A program made the position numbers and the translations under genes. Under the pieces are notes generated by a model that was not told the origin of the DNA, made no database searches, and worked only from the letters and a program-made list of their open reading frames with translations. A stretch of 64,000 nucleotides of DNA, from assembly GCA_008704415.1 (NCBI GenBank), contig VXIS01000081.1, positions 88,374-152,373 of the forward strand. Direction: 5' to 3'. Each line of letters opens with the position of its first letter. Position 1 is the first letter of the stretch. This DNA is from Sphaerosporella brunnea. Its lineage: Eukaryota > Ascomycota > Pezizomycetes > Pezizales > Pyronemataceae. Positions 32,015 to 42,870 of this stretch are shown here, in pieces.

Positions 32015-34670
32015 ATCTCGTCTGGAAAGACACGACTTTCGTGGTCTGCGACGTTTTCGCCGACCTTGGTTAGGAGAACAAAAGGCGGTGAAGGGATACA
32101 CGGCGAGGAGTCATAAGAGGGATTTCTTTGCACTGTGCTGCTCCAGCGTTATGCAGCAGTTATTTGCGTAAAACATCAGTGGTTCATTATACGCAAAGTC
32201 CTCCAGAAACTGAATCTTCAATGTTCCAAAGTGCACCTCGGCTTTGCGCGTCAATTGTGGCTTGCGGCTATTCCATCTCCGGTTAGCGGCTTGCCCAGCA
32301 ATAAGCGCATGGTGATGCACGCACAACGTAAGCCGCGAGCTCCGCCTTCAACGTCCACTGAGCAGAATCTTACGAATGACGCAATTCTAGCCTCGTGATC
32401 TCAGCTGTGCGGCCTCTGGCGAGCAGAGCATGGTGGCCGCGCCTGTGGTAGGCTCTGACTCCGATTCATATTCTCACAACCAACCGGGCCCCGCTTGGAA
32501 GGTTGTGAGTTTCGATTTGGTCTTGCTGTTCCGGCATTGCATGCATGCATCGAGAGATGGCTCCGAGTACTCGAACACAAGAAAAAGAATGTTGAACATC
32601 TGCACAGTTCCAAAAACGAAGCGTAAAAAAAAGAAATTCTGGGGCTTACGACTCATCCCATCTCTTATCTTGCCTCCTAGGGCATTGAGCAAGAGAATCT
32701 TACGGCGTATGCATACTTCCTAAGTACGTTTATGCTTAATTATCCTTTTTTTCGCCTGTTACTATTTAGTGCTATGAATTTATCTGCGTACCGGCATCTA
32801 CAGTCGGACAAGATGCCCTAAGCGTATGCACAGTCATGGATCATACAACCTAAATTGATCGACGTTTGCGGGGATAGTTTGTATGTTTATATCATGGGCC
32901 TGACTTACGCTGGTTGCACTGGAGCTATGGTTTCAGTCTTGATAAGCATATTTACTGTGTATGGTCTACATGGAGGCCAGGGAGATAGGTAACTACATGA
33001 AGCCGGTGAGCGGGCTTCAGCATTGAAGCTGATTGAAGGCCGATCCGGTAAGACATTAACTGTGCCTTGCGTTATGTTTTAATGTAGAGGAGCACGCATG
33101 AAGGGCCGGCTAGTACAGCCCACCGATCATTTTAGACCAAAATAATTGCGTTTGTATCAACAAGCCACATTATGTTGTGCGAGTAAAACCAAACGAAGTG
33201 CCTTTCATCAAGCTCCGCGGGGCCTCAGACGGGTGCACCCCCACAATTCCACCAAGGTTGGCGGCAGCCTGTTGATACCGATGTGCAAAAACTCAGGGGC
33301 GACGCCGCAACGACCGGCGGCAGCTCAATTTTTTTTTTTTTTTTTTTTTTTGAAGTACAACCTGACTCTAAACTTGCCTCACCCAAACAGAAATGTAAAA
33401 CTGGAATTCAATGCAAATACATTACGAAGGTACCTGAGAGAATGACCAAGATGCGGTATCTGGTGGGCTATGATCTCAATTCCCGGCCCTCCATGACCTC
33501 TCAGGTCAGGCCGGCTTAATAGATGCAGTCGAGGTCACGATCCAAGGTCGACCTAAAAAGCCCGGTCGTGACCATAACCTGTATGGGAATGACAGCCGAA
33601 ACGCAGCACACGCCTCAGGACACTCAGCCAGCGTACAAGTAATGAAAAAAATGAGAGAATTGCATGGAGACCTCAGTCTTGTTGCATCACGTATGCTTCC
33701 GAGAGCTCTCATCATGGCATACATGTTGGTTAAACTAGACACTCTGGAAGCCCTGAATCACCATCCCTTTCGCGATAACGCGTTAGACTGCCTCTTGCTG
33801 ACTCAGAGCGAAAGGCGTGAAGCCAAAAAGCCCATGAACTAGCCCATGTTCGAGGCCGGCTATTGGGAATACTGCTGGTGGGTGAAGCGTACGAGAGACC
33901 GGAGAAATAGGAGACTGATGCTCTTTGGAGACACACTATTCTGGAGGTCCCTAACTTTGATAACCGGGTATGTGATTGGAGATGTTTCTAGGTTAGGTAC
34001 TGCAGTTCGGCATGACGACCCGCGTTGCAACGTCTTCTTTTACCGGGGAGGGCATCCTCGCAACCGACTTTGTCGTCGGATTCCTTGCTGCCAAGTATAG
34101 GGGAAGAAAAAAGACGAGTTGGAGATGAGAAGGTAGTCTGGGAGATATACATATCTCTCACAATGTTCGTAATTCTCGCAATCCACCTCCGGGCTTGTAA
34201 TTCAGAAAAAAAAAAAAGCTCTCTTGCAACCGCGTTCTCGCTTTGTTTTGACCTTTGGTCTTTTTTTTTTCGTCTTCGAAGTCAACCAATTTCAAAAAAT
34301 GACACCGATTGTTACTGCCCCCTCCGATTTTTTGAATGCATTGTAGAGCTCCCGAGCCCAAAGTAACCACCTATCTAGATATCCGTCGGCCCACGGTTTT
34401 TGCCTCGCTTTATTGACTCTGCAACCGGGGAGATACCTAAATGCTCTTGCCATCTCACGCAGTACAGAAATCACAATACATGGACTTAAAAAACTAGTAA
34501 TTAACTGATTTTGTGGTAGCTGCACAATGAACGAACGTTTTTTGTGCTCACTAGACTATCGGGACTGTTCTTATACTCTGTATAGATACATTTACGACGC
34601 GGCAACTGGGGTTACACGAGAGAAATTTGAAGATTGACCGTAAGGGACACAATTCATTCATTTATTTTTG
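32015..34670. other. No gene recognised; homopolymer runs
   Basis: Poly-T/poly-A tracts at about 33331-33351, 34206-34217 and 34261-34270. Frames under 120 codons without domains. Confidence 0.45.
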
Positions 34671-34673
34671 TTT

Positions 34674-34837
34674 CTTGCTGCAAGGAAAAGGCATACAACA
34701 AGATCTCCCTTAGACTTGCTGCAAGGAAAAGGCATACAACAAGATCTCCCTTAGACTTGCTGCAAGGAAAAGGCATACAACAAGATCTCCCTTAGACTTG
34801 CTGCAAGGAAAAGGCATACAACAAGATCTCCCTTAGA
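34674..34837. repeat. 41-bp tandem repeat, four copies
   Basis: Four exact head-to-tail copies of a 41-bp unit (starting CTTGCTGCAAGGAAAAGG), at 34674, 34715, 34756 and 34797. The array begins about 40 bp beyond the stop codon of the neighbouring minus-strand gene, so it probably lies in its 3' untranslated region or terminator. Confidence 0.9.
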
Positions 34838-34877
34838 CTGCTACTACCATTTAATAGGCTTCGGATCGAAGGCGTTC

Positions 34878-36340
34878 TCAATACTCTAGATGCCAGGTCA
34901 GCGATGCGTACATGCACATGTCTTTGATCGACTCACTGATAGTTCCATTCACACTATTGACGATGAAGATGAGTGCCGAGAAGACTTCGCCGATGGACAG
35001 CTCGCGATCGCCACGAGGCAGAATGATCTCCCAGTCATTGGACAACTGAGTAGCTAGGATATGAAGGTTCGAAAGGGACCACTCTCGATTGAGCTCGATA
35101 TTGAGACTGACACAGATCCCATGGATCTCCTCGATGGTCTCATCGCTGTGGGAGCCGTCAAACTAAAGATGGTCAGCAACAATTACGTAGCGGAATATTA
35201 ATATATCCTCGAGCGACTCACATTTCCAGGCTGAATCCCAATGGGATAATGCTGAGCAGCGATCTCCATTTGAGGTTTGTCAGAGTCTCCAGGCTCCTAC
35301 ATGCGATGTCAGCAACACTTACGTACGACGCTTATCTGTATGTTATCCAGCGACTCACAGAAGCGATTGAGAGCTTAATCCTCTTAGCGTTCTTGGTAGA
35401 AGAAGCGTCTTCAGGGTCTCGAGGTTTCTACATGCGATGTCAGTAATAATGCTAGAGAAATATGTTCATTGGAGACTTACCTTATTGTTCCTCCTATTCC
35501 TATTGGTCCTGACATAGTCAAGACACAAACGATGAAAAATCGCATCCATCAGGGTGTAGTTCATCACGCCGATCGCGGAGTTGCTGAAGGTTGAGCGATC
35601 CGCATTCCATTTGATCACCAAATTGGTGATCAAAGCAGTCAGTTCCTCCTTGGCATACTCGCTGTAGTTTTTTGTGATTGGACAGTTCAACACTTCGCAG
35701 CTCTTCTTGACGTAAGCACGAAGAATGCCTATCGTGACGCGATCCTTGGGATCGATGCACAGTGCCTTGCACAAAGATTTGTGGTCTTCGTGCACTGCCA
35801 GCTTTCTGGCCTTCTTTTTGGGCACGGCGGCGTCCTGGGGGCTGTCCTGCTGCTGGGCTTCAGCATTTGTCTGCTGGTCGACGTAAGTGGCAGCCTGATC
35901 GATTACTGCATGCGCTTCAAAGTTAGCAAATGCAGCGGATCGGCATAGTCAGCATCATAAAGAGACATACCGTTGTTGTATGGAACCTGAGGCGGAATGA
36001 ACATGTCTCCAACTTGTACACCCTGGGGTTGCAGGAATACATTGGCTGGTAGTTAAGGTTAGGAATTGCAGTGAAATCGGCATAGCCAGAAACATTCTAA
36101 AACGACATACCGTTCACGAAGGTTTCAGCGACATTAACGTTGCCGACACTGTTGTCGATGCCAGCGACTACTGGTTCAGATTAGCAATTGCAGCGAATCG
36201 CATAGTCAGAAAGAAACATCCTAAAAAGACATACCGGTACCTGGTTGAACGCCAACCTGCAGAGGCGGATACGGCTGCTGCTGCAGATCGAGTTGACTGA
36301 AGTCTTCCAGAGGAAGAGAATCGGTGATATTCTTGTCCAT
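34878..36340 (-). CDS. Eight-exon gene of unknown family with related introns
   Basis: Exons on the complement: 36235-36340, 36111-36170, 35971-36045, 35481-35905, 35359-35427, 35222-35296, 34937-35162, 34878-34885; 347 residues. Introns 1-3 (36171-36234, 36046-36110, 35906-35970) are all phase 1, 64-65 nt, with GTATGTC donors. They resemble one another along their length (shared cores such as GACTATGC and GCTGCA). Introns 4-6 (35428-35480, 35297-35358, 35163-35221) are phase 0 with GTAAGTC/GTGAGTCG donors and a shared TGCTGAC-type 3' part. The last intron, 34886-34936, is of the same type but phase 1, and its length of 51 nt keeps the frame if retained. The protein has a Gln/Asn-rich N-terminus, a KKKARK basic patch (residues about 115-120) that could be a nuclear signal, and a helical centre (LCIDPKDRVTIGILRAYVKK, ELTALITNLVIKWNAD). 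A second basic patch (NRNRRNNK) and a KNAKRIK patch follow. I recognise no known domain. Confidence 0.75.
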
Positions 36341-36429
36341 TAAATTTGACTGGGGGATGGTGGAGTATGAAGCTTTTGGAGTAGCAGTAGGATGAAGGAC
36401 TGAACGCGATGCGGACGAAGAAAGGCTGC

Positions 36430-36541
36430 TTTGGAGGTACTAGTAAGAGGAAGGGATGAAGGTCAGGGAGCGCAAGAAAGGCCGCTTTGGAGGTACTAGT
36501 AAGAGGAAGGGATGAAGGTCAGGGAGCGGAAGAAAGGCCGC
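36430..36541. repeat. 56-bp tandem duplication upstream of the eight-exon gene
   Basis: Two nearly identical 56-bp copies (36430-36485, 36486-36541; start TTTGGAGGTACTAGTAAGAG). They abut a TATA-like TATAAG (minus strand, 36541-36546), about 200 bp upstream of the ATG at 36340. They may duplicate a leader or promoter segment. Confidence 0.8.
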
Positions 36542-36546
36542 TTATA
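36541..36546 (-). promoter_or_regulatory. Possible TATA box of the eight-exon gene
   Basis: TATAAG on the minus strand, directly next to the 56-bp duplication. The 200-bp distance to the ATG implies the duplicated block would be in the 5' untranslated region. Confidence 0.35.
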
Positions 36547-36549
36547 AGG

Positions 36550-39500
36550 CTTTTTTATGCCGAGCAAAGTTAAAAACCACCGTCACGATCGTCCGGGATT
36601 GACGCATTCTGGGACGGTGTATGCCCAGAATTGTGGTGAGAATTCACGACAATTTGTGGGCAGAGTTTTGGAGCCCACTGTCCCAGCCAACAAGTGTACG
36701 CTCATTCGAGAAAGGAGCAATTGACCTGGCGTTGCCATCTAGAGCAAAACACTAAAGGTATATCAAAACCAGCAAGAGCTCAGTCTAATACTGTAAAACA
36801 AGCGAAAAGAGAAACGTTGCTCCCGGAGATTGAGTTGGCCACCATTTTCCTGCGTTCAAATATTCAATAAAGATATGGACACTGAAAAATGGCTTTCTAG
36901 GCGCCATTTAATCGCAATAAGTTTGGAATTATTGGAAGACTTCCCGCATGGTACAACGACGAAAAGGGGGGTTCCCAGTTCGAATGCTCATGCATGCCCA
37001 GCATTTGAGATCCGTAGATGTGACACGCTTGCAATTCTACGAGCACCATCCAACACTCCGATTGACTGTAATTGAGAATTTTAGCCGACGGCTTTCCGAG
37101 CTCCCGCTCTTCCTCCCCTTCACCATGATTCCCGAGTAATTCACACCAGTTATTCGGCGATCCTAAACACTTCCGATCCAATTTTCCTAAGAATTATCGG
37201 CTAAGTTGATTTAACGTTCGAAGAACTCGATCCTGAAATGAGTGAGGCAAATGCACTATCACATCCGACACGTCATTTGTCCCTCGCAATGGTGACTGCT
37301 TTCATTTCGCGAGGAAGTCGCAAGGCTCGATGCCGATTGTGCGAACAACGTTACCGAAGTATGTTGATTTATTGGCATTCAAACACGCTGAGTGTCTCCC
37401 AGTCGAGGCTGATCAGTTATCACCACCTTTCTGGGTAGCCCAACAGTCACAATGCGGCGATTCGTGAAGGGGCTCACTCAGCCTCACGATCACGAAATGC
37501 GTTCAGTCAAACAGGATGTTGAGGTATGTATTATCCTTGTAATTACAATCCAATCCGATCAATACTGACGATGGCTCCGTGGTCTCTAGCGCGCTAGATG
37601 TGTCTTTTCCTCCATCATGATCGGTCACTCAGCATGCGAATATTGAAACCGCGCAGCTGGCTTTGTCTTCGCTCTGGAGCCGTGTCAGCTCAGAAGTGGC
37701 AAGCGGTGTTACTATTTCAGAAGAGACCTTCCAGCAGATGGCGAGGTCGATCCGTGTATTATTTTTCTCAGTATCACCTATTTTGTCTGCCAGCGTACCC
37801 ACCACCACCCCGCAGACGTCGCAGACAGGAGCCCCAACCCACCAGCCCGAAAGCCGTCTCGCTGGCTCACCCCCACAGCGTCCCGCCGACCCGCATTCAC
37901 CGAGCCGTGCAGCCTCCCCGTCCACCGTGGCTGCGAGCGGTTCTCAGGAAGCAGGTGTCCGTGTACGTTGCCCCATCTATTCCTTCGATGCTCATGCTAA
38001 TTCGAAAAAAGGTTTGTATCACGGGCAAGAATCATCATGCGCCCGCCGTGGGCCAGCGTCGCTGTGACTTGTGCCGAAGCCGGGAGGCATGGTACAAATC
38101 GGCTAGGAGTGCTCCTTATCCGCTTCCCGGAGGACCTCGGCGGTCGAGGAAGGACCGTGGTCACGAACACCAGCAGAAGAAGTGGTATGCCCTGCTCCTG
38201 ACGCGTGATGGCATGTTTGAAATCCGACTGCCTCTACCTTTCTTTTCGTTCTTGAGTCGCCAGGATGAACATATGCAATTTTTTCAGCATGCCTAACATC
38301 TACCAGTGCATAACCAGATACCAATTACTCGCGATCCGTTCTGTACCTTCGAATGCGTCATTTGTGGCGCTTTGTGGGTTCTTATTCCTGGAGTTCGGTA
38401 CTGCTGGTTTCTGTTTCTTCCTGCTCAGACTGCAATGGCTTTATGTGTTTGTTTTCCAGGGTTACTTGGGTGGGTAGCTTTGTGAAATGGGTGGTATCTG
38501 GTAGGTAATCTAACGTGCAAAAAATTGTGCTGTGGGATCTCATTTTCTGATTGATTGTGAGAGGGGGGGTGCACTCGTTGTGGATAGTGATCAAAGCCAC
38601 CTTCCGGAATCGTTTACCGACACATGGGTGGCTGGCTCAACAAATCTTCCCCGACCCCAAGTGTAGAATGCGCCAAAAACGGAAAGACGCGTCAAGGCCT
38701 AAATATTACTACAAACCTTGCCTGCTCTCGGTTGAAAGCGCCCAGGCCCCAGGGGTTTTCCAGACTAGTCACAGGCCTTGCGCCACGTGCAGCGGATGCC
38801 ATTGACTTGGTAGTTGCGCCTGACCGTTTGACAGCTGTCAAATTGTGCGAATTCGCGTGGGTCACATCTCACCTGTGCGCAAAGACCTTCGCTTGCGAGG
38901 GTTGTGGGCAATCGCGTAGCCACAAAGGCACCCCCCGGAATATTCTTGCATCGTCAGCCTGCGCGATCGCTGAAAAAGCGCGTTCATGGTTCCGACCCTA
39001 CACAGCTGCTTATTGCGCTTGCATCCGTCACACTACCACGGCCGAACATCGATCCAGACAACCAATACCAACAACGACACATCCTCTGCATAGACGTTTC
39101 GAGAAGCTACCGCCTATCCACGACGACTGCTCGTTCAATACCCCAGCTCCGGTGCGATCGGTACTTCATTGCAGCGTGGAGTCCTCGCAAGCTCTTTCTT
39201 CTGGGCTGCCCTCGCCACCGTCAATTACTCCTTTTGGCAGGGGTTCCTGGTGGAGTTCTACTGCTGCTACCACTCTGAAGCTTTATGGCAGAAAGGGTCC
39301 CACGCTGCCGCCACTGTTACGTCCCGACGGGTATTGGGTGAAGGGGAATGGTATACCAACGGGACTGGAAAACGGTTGTCACAATGGAGCGGTACATCAG
39401 CACAAAGATCTCGAGGGCAGCTCAACTAGGACGATGTTGTCGAACCAGTCCAAAACGCTGAGCAATGCCGGTCTTGGATGATGGACCGCCTAGCTGGCAA

Positions 39501-41760
39501 GGTATGTTTCTCTTCTTTCTGGCGCAATGATATGACGCCAAAGCTGACGGCTGTAGTGTCTTTCATAACACGAGCAAGTGCGGGACGAAGCGATTCGCCG
39601 AGCGTGTCAGATACGACGTCATGGCCTTCAGAAGAAAGCCGTGCTTGAGAAATTAGAAGAGCTGTCGAGCCTACCCTATGTGACAGTCCATTCCTACCTG
39701 GAGTTCAATCGTCAGCGGCGAACAGCGTTCGAGAATGGAGACTACAACCATCGCACGTTTACGTCCCCATCACATTACACATCAACCAGGATAGGCATAC
39801 GATGGACGAACTTGCAGGGCTCAATGTTTATTTTACGGGAGGTGGTTGCGGTCCTAGTGTTCCTGCTATCAGTGGAGCAAACCCTCGACAACGGCATTGA
39901 CTTCTGCCTCGAAACGATGGCTCCTCTCCCTTCGGCAATCAACAGACAACGTTGAAGCGACCCTACTCTCACCGGAAAGATCTGGTGTATCACGCTCGGG
40001 ACTGGAAGCGGTTCGCGACCTCGGTAGCGATGAATTGCGGTGCGATCTTCGTTCGCGGGTGATTGTCTACACCACAAAGGCCTCGCAAAGGTTCTCCGGA
40101 TTCTCACACCTGGTTTCTTACCTCTCGGCATTCTTACAATCGACAGGATTCTTGAGCGCGATGTGGTGCAGCCTGCATCCCCGATACTGGTTGTCCGCAA
40201 CTGTCGGCCGTGCAATTGTGGAGCCGAGTGATTGCCAGTGAGGCACAGCTGCACGCGCCATCGACGAACGCACCAACAGCGAGGGGCACCGCTCATTGGT
40301 TTCACAACGCTCGGGAGTTTTTACGAGTTGGGACCCTCGGAATATCAGCACCAAGATATGACCTGCCGTTCCACAAAGCTCACGACACGCCCGAACTGGC
40401 CATCGCGTTGGCCGCTGGCCTCATTCGTACGAGAAGCGAAACTACTTTGCAAAAAACGCCTTGCGACGAAGCCCTCACGGCCAAGGCAGGTGGCGATGCA
40501 CGCTTGCTTCATGGGCGGCGTGCATCGCCACCACAACAACATGGCGCATACAAAGCGAACCGGCGGGATAGCGATCCTAGACGATTGATGGGTGATAAAA
40601 ACCCGTTTGATGTCTCAGAACCGGTTTATTATCAGTACACGTCACCACCACACCAAATAAATGGCGAGCAAACCCCGCACGGGCCTTAACATATGATAGC
40701 CGTGCCGGCAGGTACTGCACGACGGAAACAAACCCTGACACGGTCAACGACATTCGACGACCGGTTGGTAATCAGACAGTGCAGGTCAAGGCCTTGCAAG
40801 GAAGACGTGCTAGCATTCATCATTGCGTAAGCACCTCCTGCACGGCAATGTAGACGGATATTAAGAAAGCTGACAGCAATACAGAGCAATCGATATGAAT
40901 GACCGGAAGAGGGAATCGACGGATCGTTCGTTGTGAGGGATTCTTCCGGCGGCGCCGGATGAGGGACAGCAAACTCCCCAAGTGGAGCAAGGAATTGGGA
41001 GTTAGATTTGGGTGCTCTGATGCGCAAGGTTGTTGTTTGTTTATTCGTTAAGTAGGAAATGGGTTTTTGATGCAACACTACATGCGGATGAATTTGTGAT
41101 CCGTATAGTTGAACAAAATTCTCGTTCGTCAATGGCATAACTGACGAAGCGTGTTCAAACCAGTGATGACAGCCAATTGCATGCCTTCTCTCACACACCA
41201 TTAGCTCGAGATCGTAGACAGCCTGCGACGATTGAGCAGCGGGGTGGTTGGGAGCTGTCAATCATCGGCAGAGACGTTGCACTACGGCCTTGTTTTCGTA
41301 GTGGCATTCCCTTGCATCCTCCCTCCAGGTATTCAATAATACCATCCAGGTAACACGCGAGGATGACAATAGCACTTCCTTTTGAGGTCTTGTGTTCTGC
41401 ATACCTCACGAGACTATCTTGATAAGAGGCCGCATCGAACAGCCGTCTATTCCACAAAAGCAACCCCACCAACACACCAGACGCGTACTTGGAATGTGGG
41501 AGCTCCTCACGCGTTTTTACACTTGGTATGCCTGCAGCCAGTCTGTTTCAGAAGTCCAAAGTCGATCCATGTTACCGTTGAGACTGACACAAGCTTCAGA
41601 CACTCGACCAGGCATGAAAGCCTCGCCTACCCACCTTAGATAAACACACCAACACAAGAAATCTTCAATTTCTCTGACCACTGAGGGTTACCCACGCGAT
41701 AGACGGAGACACGTTGCCGAAGAGTCAAGTGGCAAGGGACAGTGTAGGCAAAGGATAGAG
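36550..41760. other. No gene confidently recognised
   Basis: A possible short gene starts at 37452 (MRRFVKGLTQPHDHE) with a good intron (37525-37588, GTATGTATT, CTGAC, CTCTAG), but downstream frames conflict. One, 37663-38067, is Ser/Thr/Pro-rich (SSEVASGVTISEETFQQMAR); another, 37598-38296, is longer but unlike a protein. A 125-codon frame at 39578-39955 (HGLQKKAVLEKLEELSSLP) follows a possible intron at 39502-39555 and may be an exon. None has a known domain. Confidence 0.3.
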
Positions 41761-41767
41761 TCCTCTA

Positions 41768-42870
41768 TGGATCAGAACCAGAACCAAAACACACCGACAA
41801 GTGGTATGCTTCTTTCAGAGATCCTACAGTACCAGCCACGATTTGTCTGACTATTTGCAGCCAACGACCTTCGGGCCAGAACACAGGATAACTACCAGGT
41901 CGGTAATGACGACCTCCTGGGAAAATGCCACACTCCCCCCACACCCATATCACCTTCCTGCAAACACCCAGCACCTCATAGCTAAAGATCGAAGAAGCCT
42001 ACGCAGCAATAGGCGTGGAAGTTGGTTGGGATAAGATGTTCCGTGGAGCTCACTCGGAGATCCGCGAGACCGAGAGCGGAGGCCCGTGGCAAAGGTGCAT
42101 CAACAACCCAGTCAAGCGTGTGTGTGGTAACGTTCGTTTCTGAACTCCGGCAGTACACCCCAAAATAACAACGATTTATCTAACTGTTGACAGAATGGAT
42201 CTCCGGGTCGATAACTGCCAGGCCGGCAATGACCACCACCTACTCCCGCCACACCCCTATCACCTTCCAGAAATCCAGCACGCCACAGCCAAAGCTACAA
42301 TCTCCCTAGGTGGCAAGAGGCGGGTTAGGTGAAGGTGCTCCGTGAAGCCGTCAATGTGGCCCACTCCGAGATCTGCGGCCTGAAGAGCGAGAGCGGAGGC
42401 CCCTTGGCAAATCTCCGTCAAGCACCACCAAAAATATGTATTTTAACGTTCATTTCCGAGGTCCTGCAATAACCTAAAAATAACAACGATTCATCTAACT
42501 GTTGACAGACTGAGACCTCCGGGTCAGAATATAGGATAACTTCCAGGACAACAATGGCTTTTTCCGGGGAGATACCATACCCTACCACCGTCCAGACATT
42601 TGGCGGAGAAAAACAGCAAGCATGCCATAGCCAAAGATTCAAGAAGACTACAATGTCCCTATGTGGCAAGAGGCAGGGAAGTAAGTTGGGAGAAGTTGCT
42701 CCGTGAAGCCGTCGATGTGGTCCAATCCGAGATCTGCGGCTTGAAGACCCCCACAGCATGCATCGATATAGCAGTCAAGCGCCACCAACAAGGTATGTGT
42801 TGACGTTCCTTTCCGAAGTCCTGCAGCACCTCGAACAGGATAATGATTTATCTGACGTTTGACAGCCTGA
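41768..42870 (+). pseudogene. Gene built of three tandem exon+intron units, partly decayed
   Basis: A start at 41768 (MDQNQNQNTPTS) is followed by an intron, 41805-41860 (GTATGC, CTGAC, TGCAG, phase 1). Then come three related units of 315-357 bp: 41861-42193, 42194-42508 and 42509-42865. Each ends in an intron-like block with a TTATCTAACTGTTGACAG-type 3' end. Each unit encodes a DLR-leading segment and then a segment like EKLLREAVDVVQSEICGLK (unit 3), VKVLREAVNVAHSEICGLK (unit 2) and WDKMFRGAHSEIRETESGG (unit 1). Unit 3 ends in phase 1 and joins CC TGA, a stop at 42868-42870. Units 1-3 contain stops or frame conflicts in places, so at least part of the array is decayed, or uses introns I could not resolve. 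The family is unknown. Confidence 0.45.

Noticed and set aside
37598..38296. 232-codon frame on the plus strand
   Set aside because: Composition (Arg/Pro runs, no helices) looks like a shadow of the Ser/Thr-rich frame at 37663-38067, and neither has a domain.
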